Assembly (NCBI RefSeq): GCF_046736045.1
Contig: NZ_CP177134.1
Location: 1,364,001-1,428,000 of the forward strand
Reading direction: 5' to 3'
DNA from: Leptospira_A sp046736045
GTDB lineage: Bacteria > Spirochaetota > Leptospiria > Leptospirales > Leptospiraceae
DNA length: 64,000 nt
In this document: one piece after another, positions 8,707 through 17,768 of the stretch
Numbering within the stretch: the first letter of the stretch is position 1
Layout: the number at the start of each line of letters is the position of its first letter
Position numbers and translations under genes: made by a program
Notes under the pieces: model-generated
Database searches by the model: none
Seen by the model: the letters and a program-made list of their open reading frames with translations, nothing else
What the model was told of the DNA's origin: nothing

Positions 8707-9879
8707 TCAATTCGGGTTTTCGATTACGATTGCAATTCCTTGTCCTCCTCCGATACAAAGGGAAGCCACTCCATACTTCAAATTTTTCCTTCTCAGTTCA
8801 TATGCGAGCGTCAAAGTTACTCTTGTTCCACTGGCACCAAGAGGATGTCCAATGGCAATGGCACCACCATTTACATTCGTTTTCGCCTGATTCAAACCTA
8901 ACTCTTTCATGATGGCTAAAGCTTGCACACTGTAAGCCTCATTGATTTCAAAAAGATTAATATCTTTCTGAGCAATGCCCGCATGTTTCAGTGCTTTTGG
9001 AATTGCATAGATGGGACCGAGGCCCATCATTTTCGGATCGCAACCTACAACTGCAAATCCGAGAATCTTTGCCAAAGGTTTTAGATACGAGTTTTGCACA
9101 TAAGAATCGGCTGCCAAAATCACAGACCCGGCTCCATCATTGATTCCGGAAGCATTGCCCGCAGTCACAGTTCCATTTTCCATAAAGGCGGGACGAAGGG
9201 ATTTCAATTGGTCAACGCAAGACTCTCCTCGTATATGCTCATCATGTTGAAACAATTCTGCTTTTTTGGATTTTAAAGTAATAGGAATAATTTCCTCGGC
9301 CAAGATCCCTTTGTTTTTTGCAACCTCTGCTCTTACTTGAGAGATGCCCGCCCATTCATCTTGTTCTTCGCGGGAAATTTTGTAATGAGAGGCAATGTTT
9401 TCTGCAGTCATTCCCATCGGGGATTCGTACAAACTATCAATTAAACTATGTGCCAGGTAATCTTCCAAAACACTGTCGCCGTATTTTCCTCCCCATCTTG
9501 CGTTTCTTGCTACCATAGGAGCATTGCTCATGGACTCCGATCCTCCGGCCAAAATCAAAGAATTTTCTCCGGTGATGATCTTTCTTGCGCCGGAGAGAAT
9601 TGCTTCCAGCCCTGATCCGCACAACCGGTTGACTACCAAAGCCGCAGAGCTTTCCGCCAAACCGGACTTAAGTGCCACATGTCTTGCCAAATAAGCCGAG
9701 TTGGAGTGATCTTGGATCACATTTCCATAAACGGATTCTTCTATTTCTTTCGGATCTATCCCCGATCGTTTGATTGTTTCCCGTGCGGAAATAACTGCCA
9801 ATTCCGTAGATGTGAAGTCCTTCAAGGCTCCACCGAATTTTCCAAAAGGAGTTCTAGCTCCTTCAACGATTAATACCAT
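8707..9879 (-). CDS. Acetyl-CoA C-acyltransferase (thiolase)
   Basis: Thiolase that cleaves 3-ketoacyl-CoA with CoA, or condenses acetyl-CoA. The nucleophile Cys lies in NRLCGSGLEAI, the catalytic His in GGAIAIGHPLGASG and the second Cys in SLCIGGGQG, so all catalytic residues are present. 390 aa is standard. I start it at the ATG at 9879, preceded by AAAGGAG. A start nine codons upstream would lie across a perfect palindromic operator and have no ribosome site. The palindrome 13 nt upstream is shared with the MarR gene, so beta-oxidation flux through this enzyme is probably MarR-controlled. Confidence 0.9.
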   Translation of the reverse strand: MVLIVEGARTPFGKFGGALKDFTSTELAVISARETIKRSGIDPKEIEESVYGNVIQDHSNSAYLARHVALKSGLAESSAALVVNRLCGSGLEAILSGARKIITGENSLILAGGSESMSNAPMVARNARWGGKYGDSVLEDYLAHSLIDSLYESPMGMTAENIASHYKISREEQDEWAGISQVRAEVAKNKGILAEEIIPITLKSKKAELFQHDEHIRGESCVDQLKSLRPAFMENGTVTAGNASGINDGAGSVILAADSYVQNSYLKPLAKILGFAVVGCDPKMMGLGPIYAIPKALKHAGIAQKDINLFEINEAYSVQALAIMKELGLNQAKTNVNGGAIAIGHPLGASGTRVTLTLAYELRRKNLKYGVASLCIGGGQGIAIVIENPN

Positions 9880-9891
9880 ACAGTCTCCTTT

Positions 9892-9909
9892 ATAGTGTAT
9901 ATACACTAT
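9892..9909. promoter_or_regulatory. MarR operator before the thiolase gene
   Basis: Perfect 18-bp palindrome ATAGTGTATATACACTAT, 13 nt before the thiolase start. Its 12-bp core GTGTATATACAC recurs before the marR-like gene (10439-10450). Length and symmetry fit a MarR dimer site. Confidence 0.7.
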
Positions 9910-9968
9910 TTAATTGAAATTTTCCATTTTTCACTTGGCTTAAATAACTTCTTTTTTCCATTGATGGT

Positions 9969-10415
9969 TTACTCCGGCACAACCTTTCTCATTTCAGATA
10001 ACAACCGTAAACCGGAAGTCAATTTTTCTTTTCCCAAACCTTTTTCCATATAGCCTTGCGCTTGTTTCCAGAGTTCGATAGCTTCCTCTAGTTTTTTTTC
10101 ACCTTTTTTCATAAGAGAAACGGATCGTATGTTGCCAGATTCAGCTTTTTCAATTCGAATCAATCCGTCTCTTCGGAGGATCTCCAAACTTCTTTGCAAA
10201 GTAGTTCGGTCAATGTCTGTGATTTTGCTTAAATCCGTGATGCTGCATTCCACTTTGTAGGCAATGCTGAACAATACAGTGAATTGAGTGATCCTTAGCC
10301 CGCTGGGTTTGAGAACCAGATCATAGTATGAGGTAACCAGCCTTGTGGTTTTTCTTAGATTATAGTTCAAACAAACCGGACCTATTTCTTCTAAGTCCTT
10401 TTTTGAGAAATTCAT
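9969..10415 (-). CDS. MarR-family transcriptional regulator
   Basis: Dimeric winged-helix regulator. Recognisable parts are the N-terminal helix (PVCLNYNLRKTTRLVTSYYDL), the LRITQFTVLFSIAYK region, the recognition helix of the DIDRTTLQRSLEILRRDGLI type and the following wing (EKAESGNIRSVSLMKKGEKKL). 148 aa is typical. I start at the ATG at 10415 with GAGG 7 nt upstream; a TTG directly before it is less likely. A GTGTATATACAC palindrome lies 24 nt upstream of this start and another before the downstream thiolase gene, so it likely regulates both. The ligand is unknown; an acyl-CoA or fatty or aromatic acid is a reasonable guess. Confidence 0.88.
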   Translation of the reverse strand: MNFSKKDLEEIGPVCLNYNLRKTTRLVTSYYDLVLKPSGLRITQFTVLFSIAYKVECSITDLSKITDIDRTTLQRSLEILRRDGLIRIEKAESGNIRSVSLMKKGEKKLEEAIELWKQAQGYMEKGLGKEKLTSGLRLLSEMRKVVPE

Positions 10416-10438
10416 CAAAAAGCCTCTTTAGTTTAAAC

Positions 10439-10450
10439 GTGTATATACAC
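10439..10450. promoter_or_regulatory. MarR operator before its own gene
   Basis: Perfect palindrome GTGTATATACAC, identical to the core of the site before the thiolase gene. Suggests autoregulation. Confidence 0.65.
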
Positions 10451-10585
10451 TTTACTCTGTCTAGTCCATTTTTTATCTCTTGGAGTGTAAAATTTTCCCA
10501 AAATAGCACTGAATGATGGCGACTGCTCAATTTTTTTAGTACTTGCTTGACCAAAATAGAAGATTTCATAAACTTTTAGTATAAT

Positions 10586-10612
10586 TTAGCACTCTAATGA
10601 ACAGAGTGCTAA
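10586..10612. promoter_or_regulatory. CIRCE element (HrcA operator)
   Basis: Perfect match to the CIRCE consensus: TTAGCACTC, nine bases, GAGTGCTAA. A TATAAT -10 box ends at 10585, directly beside it, and the hrcA start is 19 nt downstream. HrcA binding here represses the operon until heat shock titrates the GroE-stabilised repressor. Confidence 0.97.
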
Positions 10613-10630
10613 AAGAGATAGAAACAAAGT

Positions 10631-11662
10631 ATGGATCTTTCACCAAGACATAGAGTCATTCTGAAAGCCCTCGTAGAGGAGTTTGTTTCGGACAACCGCG
10701 CAGTCGGTTCCAAAACACTTTCCGAAAAATATGATATAGGTCTTTCTCCCGCAACCATTCGTTCCTCTCTTGCTGAGTTGGAAGATATGGGATTTGTGGT
10801 GGCACGTCATACTTCCGGAGGACGGGTTCCGACGGAAAGAGGTTACAGATTCTATGTAGATAGTCTTGTGACTTTGTTTGAACTCACTATAAAGGAAAAA
10901 CAAAGAATCCAGGAAGAGTATCTCAAGATGCAATTCCGATTGGATCAGGTTTTGATAGCCACCTCAAAGGTGTTAGCTTCACTTTCTCAAAGTGCCAGCG
11001 TCGTACTCGGCCCGGAAGGATCACTCGATACTTTGAAACATATCGAACTGATCCACGTAAACGGAAACGAAGTCCTAATGATTCTTGTTATGCGGTCTGG
11101 CACCGTATTAAATAGAAATATTTTTTTTGATCACCATATTTCACAGGAAACTCTTTATCAGATTTCCCGTTATATGAATGATAATGTGAAGGGTTTTGAT
11201 GTTCACGAAGTCCAGAACAATCTTATTCCTCAGATGATGATGAGAAAGGACGGACCGGAAGACTTTGTGCAGCTTGCACCTTCCATTGCACGTGCTATGG
11301 GTGCGGAAAGCATGGTCGGCGACAATCTCTATATCGACGGATTGAAAAATCTATACGAGAATTTTAAAGATGAAGAGGATCATTTGGAAAATATTCTTCA
11401 TCTTTTCGATGAAAAACATTTTTTACGGAATTTTTTCACGGAACATGTTCCTATGGACGGAGTTTATACGATCATAGGACAGGAAGGCGATACAAAGTTA
11501 GGTGGTGTTACCATTATCACAACCAATTACCGTATGGGTGAAAAAAGAATAGGTTCAATGGGAATCATTGGACCGCAAAGGATGAACTATAACAAGACCT
11601 TACCGCTCTTGGAGTTCACATCCAAATTAGTATCTGAAATGATAACAAAATTAAGTCGTTAA
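10631..11662 (+). CDS. hrcA: Heat-shock repressor HrcA
   Basis: Repressor of class I heat-shock genes that binds CIRCE as a dimer and needs GroEL for folding. The N-terminal winged helix reads LSPRHRVILKALVEEFV then GSKTLSEKYDIGLSPATIRSSLAELEDMGF, the conserved recognition region, followed by SGGRVPTERGYRFYVD. The rest (about residues 100-330) is the GAF-like and dimerisation part, ending with the family's IGPQRMNYNKTLPLLEF. 343 aa is normal. It is the first gene of the operon, so it controls its own synthesis through the CIRCE element immediately upstream. Confidence 0.97.
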   Translation: MDLSPRHRVILKALVEEFVSDNRAVGSKTLSEKYDIGLSPATIRSSLAELEDMGFVVARHTSGGRVPTERGYRFYVDSLVTLFELTIKEKQRIQEEYLKMQFRLDQVLIATSKVLASLSQSASVVLGPEGSLDTLKHIELIHVNGNEVLMILVMRSGTVLNRNIFFDHHISQETLYQISRYMNDNVKGFDVHEVQNNLIPQMMMRKDGPEDFVQLAPSIARAMGAESMVGDNLYIDGLKNLYENFKDEEDHLENILHLFDEKHFLRNFFTEHVPMDGVYTIIGQEGDTKLGGVTIITTNYRMGEKRIGSMGIIGPQRMNYNKTLPLLEFTSKLVSEMITKLSR

Positions 11663-11675
11663 ATTAGGAGGAGAA

Positions 11676-12263
11676 ATGGCAGAAACCAATGAGACATTAG
11701 AACAGGAAGGCTTCCAACCGGAAACAAACGGACAAGCCGTCTCCGACGATGCGAAAGCAGAGTTGAATGAGGAAACATCCGGAACAGTTGCAGATTTGGA
11801 ATTGGAAAAAGCAAAAAAAGAGATCGATACATTGAAAGATTCCTGGCTCAGAGAAAGAGCGGAATTTCAAAACTATAAACGTAGAACTGCAAATGATCTT
11901 TTAAATGCGCGCAAAGATTCGATTAGAAAATTTGCAGACGGCTTTTTAGGAGCTTTGGACAATTTGGAACGAGTAACAAATGTTACGAATCCAACTCCCG
12001 AAGTAAAAGCCTTTATCGATGGAATTCTTATGATTCAAAAGGAATTTATTTCCGTTTTGGATCGTGAAGGCATCAAACGCTTGGATCCGAAAGGAACCCC
12101 TTTTGATCCGATGTTTATGGAAGCTATCGTATCGGAAGAGAGTGCAGAGTATACGGAAGAAATCGTGATAGAAACCTATCAAATGGGTTATTATCAGGAA
12201 GATGGAGAGTCCAAACAATCCATCCGTCCTGCCAGAGTGAAAGTGGGAAAACCACAAAGTTAA
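11676..12263 (+). CDS. grpE: Nucleotide exchange factor GrpE
   Basis: Co-chaperone that releases ADP from DnaK. An acidic, disordered N-terminus (about 45 residues) leads into a long helix with WLRERAEFQNYKRRTAND, the GrpE dimerisation helix, and a C-terminal beta-wing domain ending in PARVKVGKP. 195 aa is typical. A strong AGGAGG precedes the ATG, only 13 nt after hrcA, so it is second in the CIRCE operon. Confidence 0.96.
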   Translation: MAETNETLEQEGFQPETNGQAVSDDAKAELNEETSGTVADLELEKAKKEIDTLKDSWLRERAEFQNYKRRTANDLLNARKDSIRKFADGFLGALDNLERVTNVTNPTPEVKAFIDGILMIQKEFISVLDREGIKRLDPKGTPFDPMFMEAIVSEESAEYTEEIVIETYQMGYYQEDGESKQSIRPARVKVGKPQS

Positions 12264-12291
12264 TATTAGTAAAAAATTAGGAGAGAAGACC

Positions 12292-14223
12292 ATGTCCAAA
12301 GAAAAAATCATAGGAATCGATTTAGGAACAACTAACTCATGTGTTGCTGTAATGGAGGGTGGAGATCCGGTTGTGATCCAAAACTCGGAAGGAGCAAGAA
12401 CAACTCCTTCGATCGTTGCTTATACGGCTAAGGGTGAGACCATTGTCGGTCAATTTGCAAAAAACCAATCGATCACAAACGCAGTGAACACAATTCGTTC
12501 TGCGAAAAGATTCATTGGCCGCAGATTCAATGAAGCCAACGAAGAAGCAAAGATGGTGTCTTATAAAATCATCCGTGCGGGCAATGACGGAGTTAAATTC
12601 GAAACTGTATCCGGTGAATTCACACCTCAGGAAATTTCCGCACGCATTCTTCAAAAAATGAAGAAAACAGCGGAAGATTTTCTCGGCCATGAAGTTAAGA
12701 AGGCGGTAGTTACCGTTCCTGCTTACTTTAACGACGAACAAAGACAGGCTACAAAAGATGCGGGTCGTATTGCAGGACTTGAAGTGGAAAGGATCATCAA
12801 CGAACCGACTGCTGCAGCACTTGCTTACGGTTTCGATAAGAAAAAAACAAACGCAAAAATCGCCGTATATGACTTAGGTGGTGGAACATTCGACGTATCT
12901 ATCCTCGAACTTGGGGACGGAGTGTTTGAAGTGAAATCCACAAACGGAGACACTCACTTGGGTGGGGATGACTTTGATAACGTTGTGATGCAGTGGTTGA
13001 TTGATGAATTCAAGAAACAAACCGGCATCGATATTTCCGGTGATAAAAATACGGTTCAACGTTTGAAAGAAGCGGCTGAAAAAGCAAAGATTGAACTTTC
13101 GGGAACAACTTCCACTCAAATCAATCTTCCTTTTATCACGGCAGATGCTTCCGGTCCGAAACATTTGGATATGACGCTCACCAAAGCAAAGTTTGATGAT
13201 ATCACCAAAGCACTTGTTGAGAAAACCCGTATCCCTTGTGTGAGCGCTCTTCGTGACGCAGGTTTAAGCGCCAGCGAAATCGACGAAGTGATTCTTGTAG
13301 GCGGATCAACCCGTATCCCTGCGGTTCAAGCATTGGTAAAAGAGATTTTCGGGAAAGAACCAAACAAATCGGTAAACCCTGACGAAGTAGTAGCAGTTGG
13401 TGCTGCGATTCAAGGTGGAGTTTTGGCTGGGGATGTAACAGATGTTTTATTGTTGGATGTGACTCCGCTTTCTCTCGGTATCGAGACTCTTGGCGGTGTA
13501 ATGACCAAATTGATCGAAAGAAACACTACGATTCCTACAAGAAAATCCCAAGTGTTCTCCACTGCGGCAGACAGCCAAACAACTGTTTCTGTTCATGTGT
13601 TGCAAGGGGAAAGAGAGATGGCGAGTTACAACCGTACTCTCGGCAGATTTGATTTGGTCGGTATTCCTTCGGCTCCGAGAGGAGTTCCGCAAATCGAAGT
13701 TACATTTGATATTGATGCGAACGGTATCGTTCATGTTTCCGCAAAAGATTTGGGAACAGGTAAAGAACAAAAGATTCGTATTGAATCTTCTTCCGGACTT
13801 TCCGAAGAAGAAATCAAAAAGATGGTAAAAGATGCGGAAGCTCATGCGGAAGAAGATAAAAAAGCAAGAGAATCTGCCGATACCAAAAACGAACTTGAGT
13901 CTATCGTTTACCAATTGGAAAAAACGGTAACCGAATCCGCTGATAAATTGGATGAGTCCGAAAAACAGCGCGCCACTGACGAAGTGAAACGCGGACGCGA
14001 AGCAATGGAATCGGGAGACCTCGAACGTATGAAAGCGGCTCGTGATTCGATTCAACAAATTGCAATGCAAATCGGCCAAAAAATCTATTCGCAAGGTGCG
14101 GAAGCGGGAGCTGGACCTAACACCGGTGGACCGGAACAACCTGAGGCGAACAATGGTAGTTCGGCAGGCGGAGAGAAAGTAGTCGATGCCGATTACACTG
14201 TTGTGGACGACGATAAAAAATAA
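12292..14223 (+). CDS. dnaK: Chaperone DnaK (Hsp70)
   Basis: ATP-dependent cytoplasmic chaperone. The N-terminal ATPase carries GIDLGTTNSCVAVMEGG, the phosphate-2 loop VYDLGGGTFDVSILELG and the adenosine motif VILVGGSTRIPAVQALVKE. The linker DVLLLDVTPLSLGIETLGG opens the substrate-binding domain, followed by the helical lid. 643 aa; the C-terminus ends VVDADYTVVDDDKK, an acidic tail comparable to the bacterial one. AGGAG precedes the ATG. Third gene of the operon, preceded by its exchange factor and followed by its J-protein. Confidence 0.98.
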   Translation: MSKEKIIGIDLGTTNSCVAVMEGGDPVVIQNSEGARTTPSIVAYTAKGETIVGQFAKNQSITNAVNTIRSAKRFIGRRFNEANEEAKMVSYKIIRAGNDGVKFETVSGEFTPQEISARILQKMKKTAEDFLGHEVKKAVVTVPAYFNDEQRQATKDAGRIAGLEVERIINEPTAAALAYGFDKKKTNAKIAVYDLGGGTFDVSILELGDGVFEVKSTNGDTHLGGDDFDNVVMQWLIDEFKKQTGIDISGDKNTVQRLKEAAEKAKIELSGTTSTQINLPFITADASGPKHLDMTLTKAKFDDITKALVEKTRIPCVSALRDAGLSASEIDEVILVGGSTRIPAVQALVKEIFGKEPNKSVNPDEVVAVGAAIQGGVLAGDVTDVLLLDVTPLSLGIETLGGVMTKLIERNTTIPTRKSQVFSTAADSQTTVSVHVLQGEREMASYNRTLGRFDLVGIPSAPRGVPQIEVTFDIDANGIVHVSAKDLGTGKEQKIRIESSSGLSEEEIKKMVKDAEAHAEEDKKARESADTKNELESIVYQLEKTVTESADKLDESEKQRATDEVKRGREAMESGDLERMKAARDSIQQIAMQIGQKIYSQGAEAGAGPNTGGPEQPEANNGSSAGGEKVVDADYTVVDDDKK

Positions 14224-14240
14224 ATAGAGCGAAGTAAGAT

Positions 14241-15359
14241 ATGAGCGACCGTAGTTACTACGAAGTATTGGGCGTTGCGAAAGGCGCCTCTGATGATGAA
14301 ATCAAAAGCGCCTATCGCAAGTTAGCCATTAAATATCACCCAGATAAAAATAAGGGTGATAAAGAAGCTGAAGAAAAATTCAAAGAAGCTACGGAAGCCT
14401 ATGAAGTGTTACGTGAGCCGCAGAAACGTGCGGCTTACGATCAATACGGAAAAGCAGGTGTAGGTGCCGGCGGGCCTGGTTTTGGTCAGGGTGCCTATAC
14501 CGATTTTTCAGATATCTTTGGAGACTTCGGCGATATATTCAGTGAATTTTTCGGAGGCGCCGGTGGTGCCCGAGGCGGATCGAGAAGATCCGGCCCGCAA
14601 AGAGGATCGGATCTTCGCTATAACTTGGAAGTAAGTTTGGAAGATGCGGCACTTGGAAAAGAATATAAAATTGAAATTCCAAGATTGGAAACCTGTGTGG
14701 ATTGCAGCGGAAGCGGAGCCACAAAAGGTTCCTCTCCTACGGTTTGTCCTGATTGCAGTGGCGCAGGTCAGGTTCGTAGAACCCAAGGTTTTTTCAGTGT
14801 AACGACGACTTGTCCTCGTTGCAAAGGAAAAGGAAAAATCATTTCCAATCCTTGTAAAACCTGTAAAGGTGAAGGTTTAACAGAGAAAAGACGAACTATT
14901 CATATTAAAATTCCTGCCGGGGTTGAATCCGGTAGCAGATTGAAAGTATCGGGAGAAGGTGAATCCGGCCCGAACGGCGGACCGCATGGTGATTTGTATG
15001 TAGTCACTCATATCAAAAAGCACCCTGTGTTTGAAAGACAAGGCAACGACCTCATCGTTCAAAAATCCATTTCTTTATCTTTAGCATGTTTAGGCGGAGA
15101 AATTGAAGTGCCTTCCATCGAAGGAAAAACCATCCAATTGAAAATCCCGGAAGGAACGGAAAGCGGCCAAGTTTTTAGACTCAAAGGTCATGGAGTGCCT
15201 TACCTCGGTTCTTATGGAAAAGGGGACCAACACGTAATCATTCGAGTGGAAATTCCTAAAAAATTGACTAAAAAGCAAAAGGAACTTCTGGAAGAATTTG
15301 CACGTGAATCCGGGGAAAAGGTAGGAAGTGGTGGAAAATCTAAGTTGTTTTTCCAGTAA
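14241..15359 (+). CDS. dnaJ: Chaperone DnaJ (Hsp40, type I)
   Basis: J-protein that delivers clients to DnaK and triggers its ATPase. The J domain (residues 4-70) has the HPD motif in KYHPDKNKG. A Gly/Phe-rich region follows, then four zinc-finger repeats CVDCSGSG, CPDCSGAG, CPRCKGKG and CKTCKGEG that bind two zinc ions, then the C-terminal client-binding beta domains. All type I features are present; 372 aa is standard. It begins 17 nt after dnaK, the fourth gene of the CIRCE operon. Confidence 0.97.
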   Translation: MSDRSYYEVLGVAKGASDDEIKSAYRKLAIKYHPDKNKGDKEAEEKFKEATEAYEVLREPQKRAAYDQYGKAGVGAGGPGFGQGAYTDFSDIFGDFGDIFSEFFGGAGGARGGSRRSGPQRGSDLRYNLEVSLEDAALGKEYKIEIPRLETCVDCSGSGATKGSSPTVCPDCSGAGQVRRTQGFFSVTTTCPRCKGKGKIISNPCKTCKGEGLTEKRRTIHIKIPAGVESGSRLKVSGEGESGPNGGPHGDLYVVTHIKKHPVFERQGNDLIVQKSISLSLACLGGEIEVPSIEGKTIQLKIPEGTESGQVFRLKGHGVPYLGSYGKGDQHVIIRVEIPKKLTKKQKELLEEFARESGEKVGSGGKSKLFFQ

Positions 15360-15383
15360 GACATAGGAGAACTGAAATCATCT

Positions 15384-16346
15384 ATGGATAAAAAAGTCCG
15401 CTTAGGAGTCATTGGTACCGGTCACATGGGTCAGTACCACGTCAATGTTGCCAAAATGTTATCGGATGCCGAACTCATCGGTATCTTTGATGCAAGTACG
15501 GAAAGAGCAACTCAAATCGCTGAAAAGCACAAAACGAAAGCCTTTGCAAGCGAAGCGGATCTGTTTAAAGAAGTGGATGCGGTAATCATCGCAGCACCGA
15601 CTTTTTTACATCACAAGATCGCAAAACAGGCGTTAGCTGAAAAGATTCATGTTTTAGTGGAAAAACCGATTTCCCAGACAGTAGAAGAAGCTAAAGAATT
15701 GGTTGAGCTTGCAAATACAAACAAATTGATTTTGCAGGTAGGTCACGTAGAAAGATTCAATGGTGCCGTTTTGGAACTGGGTAAGGTTGCCGAACATCCT
15801 CTTATGATTGAATCCCGCAGAATTGCACCGTTTAACGCTCGGATTTCCGATGTGGGTGTGGTTTTGGATATGATGATTCATGATATTGATATCGTTCTGA
15901 ACTTGGTTAAATCGGAAGTAGTGGATGTAAAGGCGGTTGGCTCTTCCATTGTTTCCAATCATGAAGATGTAGCGAGTGTCGTGCTTCGTTTCGCAAACGG
16001 TTGTGTTGCAAGTTTGAACGCTTCCCGTGCATCGCAGGCTAAAATCAGAACTTTAAATATTTCTCAAAAAGATTCGTATTTGTTTTTGGATTTTACAAAT
16101 CAGGAAATAGAAATTCATCGCCAGGCAAGTTCTACAACTCAATTGGGCAAAGGTGAAATTCGCTATAAACAGGAATCTATCGTTGAAAAGATTTTTGTCC
16201 ACAAAGACAATCCTTTGAAACAAGAACACGAACATTTTATTGCCTGCATCCAAGGAAGTGCGGAACCGATGGTAAAAGGCGAATCCGATATTCGTACTTT
16301 GGAAGTTGCTTATCGTATCCTCCAACAGATCGGAGAAAAAAAGTAA
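15384..16346 (+). CDS. Gfo/Idh/MocA-family NAD(P)-dependent oxidoreductase
   Basis: Sugar or polyol dehydrogenase-like protein with an N-terminal Rossmann fold (GVIGTGHMGQYHVNVAK, dinucleotide binding) and the EKPIS motif (VLVEKPISQ) that positions the substrate-side Lys, followed by the alpha/beta dimerisation domain (GHVERFNGAV..., MIHDIDIVLNLV). 320 aa is typical. It lies 24 nt after dnaJ and its stop overlaps the next gene's start by one base, so it probably belongs to the heat-shock transcript. Family members elsewhere act in surface polysaccharide sugar synthesis or sugar catabolism; the substrate here is unknown. Confidence 0.85.
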   Translation: MDKKVRLGVIGTGHMGQYHVNVAKMLSDAELIGIFDASTERATQIAEKHKTKAFASEADLFKEVDAVIIAAPTFLHHKIAKQALAEKIHVLVEKPISQTVEEAKELVELANTNKLILQVGHVERFNGAVLELGKVAEHPLMIESRRIAPFNARISDVGVVLDMMIHDIDIVLNLVKSEVVDVKAVGSSIVSNHEDVASVVLRFANGCVASLNASRASQAKIRTLNISQKDSYLFLDFTNQEIEIHRQASSTTQLGKGEIRYKQESIVEKIFVHKDNPLKQEHEHFIACIQGSAEPMVKGESDIRTLEVAYRILQQIGEKK

Positions 16347-16909
16347 TGCTTGAAATTCCTGGTTCTACCCGCGGAAAAATTTTAATTTCTAATTCCAGTG
16401 TCATTCAGGATTATTTTCATAAATCCATCATATTAATGGTGGATCATGACAAAGACGGTGCTTTTGGTCTTACCTTAAACAAACCCACAACCCAGACTAT
16501 GGAATCTTTGATTAAGAATCTTCCTGATACAGAATATTCTAATAAACGGATTTATAGCGGCGGACCTGTGGACAATATGTTTGTAACTATCGTTCACAAC
16601 CAAAAGGATTCTATTGACCCTGGTGTGGAAATCATTCCGGGAATTTATATGGCGCGAAGTTTCGATACTATGATCGAAATTTTACAATCCAAAACTACTA
16701 ATTTCAGAGTGTTCCAGGGATATGCCGGTTGGGCAGCCGGACAATTGGAAAACGAATTCGAAAAACTTTCCTGGGTGGTAAATGATATCACGGAAGATCA
16801 AATTTTCCGTGAAGATGAATCAGAGGAAATTTGGAAAGATGCCCTAAGAAGCAAGGGTGGAATTTATAAATATTTTGTTGAACATACAAAGGATCCTCTT
16901 TTAAACTAG
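16346..16909 (+). CDS. YqgE/AlgH (UPF0301) family protein
   Basis: Member of the UPF0301 family, whose molecular function is not firmly established. The signatures are visible: GKILISNSSVIQDYFHKSIILMVDH near the N-terminus, GAFGLTLNKPT and SGGPVD in the middle, and FQGYAGWAAGQLENE toward the C-terminus. 187 aa matches the family. No signal peptide, so cytosolic. Its ATG shares a base with the stop of the oxidoreductase gene, indicating coupling to the dnaJ-distal part of the operon. Confidence 0.9.
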   Translation: MLEIPGSTRGKILISNSSVIQDYFHKSIILMVDHDKDGAFGLTLNKPTTQTMESLIKNLPDTEYSNKRIYSGGPVDNMFVTIVHNQKDSIDPGVEIIPGIYMARSFDTMIEILQSKTTNFRVFQGYAGWAAGQLENEFEKLSWVVNDITEDQIFREDESEEIWKDALRSKGGIYKYFVEHTKDPLLN

Positions 16910-16936
16910 TATTCGTTTTTAATAATATAGCATATC

Positions 16937-17704
16937 ATGAACCTAGAATCTAAAAAAATAGTGATCACTGGTGCCTCTTCCGGTATAGGCAAAGAAATTT
17001 TGTCCCTCCTGCTTTCGGAAGGTGCTTTAGTAGTTGTTGGAGATTTGAATCCGGAAATCATTCCCGATCATCCGAATCTTCGTAAATTCAAAATTGATGT
17101 GAGTAAAACCGCAGACATGGATAAACTTCTGGAAGAATCCATTGAGATTTTGGATAAGATCGATGTATTTATAGCGAACGCAGGTTTTGCGTATTATGAA
17201 AAAATTCAAAAAGAAGACTGGAGTCGTATCAAAAACATTTTTTCCGTAAATGTTTTTTCTCCGATTTATACGATTCAAAAGCTCATTCATTTGCAACCCA
17301 AAGGGGTTCATATTTTTATCACTGCTTCCGGAATGGCACTCTTGCCTTTGCCCGGTTATGCACTTTATTCGGCAACCAAGTCGGCTGTTCATTCTTTTGC
17401 AGAAGCATTCCGGTATGAAATGAACAAAAATTTTAAACTAACAGTTGTTTATCCAATTGCTACCAAGACGAAATTTTTCGAGCAGGCGGGAGGCTCGGTT
17501 CCTGTTCCTTGGCCGGCCCAAGAACCCTCTTTGGTGGCTAAAAAGATTGTAAAAGCAATCTTGCGACCCAGAAAATCAGTTCATCCTTCCTTTCGGTTCA
17601 AAACATTATTGGTTTTAAATCGCTTTTTTCCGTTTTTATTTCCGATTTACCGTCTTTGGCAGAATATTCTCTTCCAAAAATGGCAAAAAAGAAAAGAATC
17701 TTAA
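16937..17704 (+). CDS. Short-chain dehydrogenase/reductase
   Basis: NAD(P)-dependent oxidoreductase of the classical SDR type. It has TGASSGIG (cofactor loop), NAG in ANAGFAYY, a Ser in TASGMALL and the catalytic YSATK. After about residue 210 comes a basic, hydrophobic tail (SFRFKTLLVLNRFFPFLFPIYRL) that could associate with the membrane. 255 aa. It follows the YqgE gene by 27 nt and may be the last gene of the heat-shock-led transcript; no terminator is visible between them. The substrate is unknown. Confidence 0.85.
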   Translation: MNLESKKIVITGASSGIGKEILSLLLSEGALVVVGDLNPEIIPDHPNLRKFKIDVSKTADMDKLLEESIEILDKIDVFIANAGFAYYEKIQKEDWSRIKNIFSVNVFSPIYTIQKLIHLQPKGVHIFITASGMALLPLPGYALYSATKSAVHSFAEAFRYEMNKNFKLTVVYPIATKTKFFEQAGGSVPVPWPAQEPSLVAKKIVKAILRPRKSVHPSFRFKTLLVLNRFFPFLFPIYRLWQNILFQKWQKRKES

Positions 17705-17739
17705 GCTTCCGCTCTCTAATAAAATTTAAAATTAAACAA

Positions 17740-17768
17740 ACTGTTTATATAATAAGCAACTAAACAGT
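17740..17768. repeat. Inverted repeat upstream of the ATP-grasp/transglutaminase cluster
   Basis: ACTGTTTA (17740-17747), 13 nt, TAAACAGT (17761-17768), with a further CTGTTTA at 17782-17788. It lies in the 212-nt gap before the 17917 gene. It could be an operator or a weak hairpin; no T-run follows. Confidence 0.4.

Noticed and set aside
9880..9906. Nine-codon N-terminal extension of the thiolase
   Set aside because: The extension is translated from the MarR palindrome and lacks a ribosome site; the ATG at 9879 has AAAGGAG.
13447..14139. 230-codon minus-strand frame inside dnaK
   Set aside because: Antisense shadow of the highly biased dnaK codons; Phe/Arg/Ser-rich, no domain, no ribosome site.
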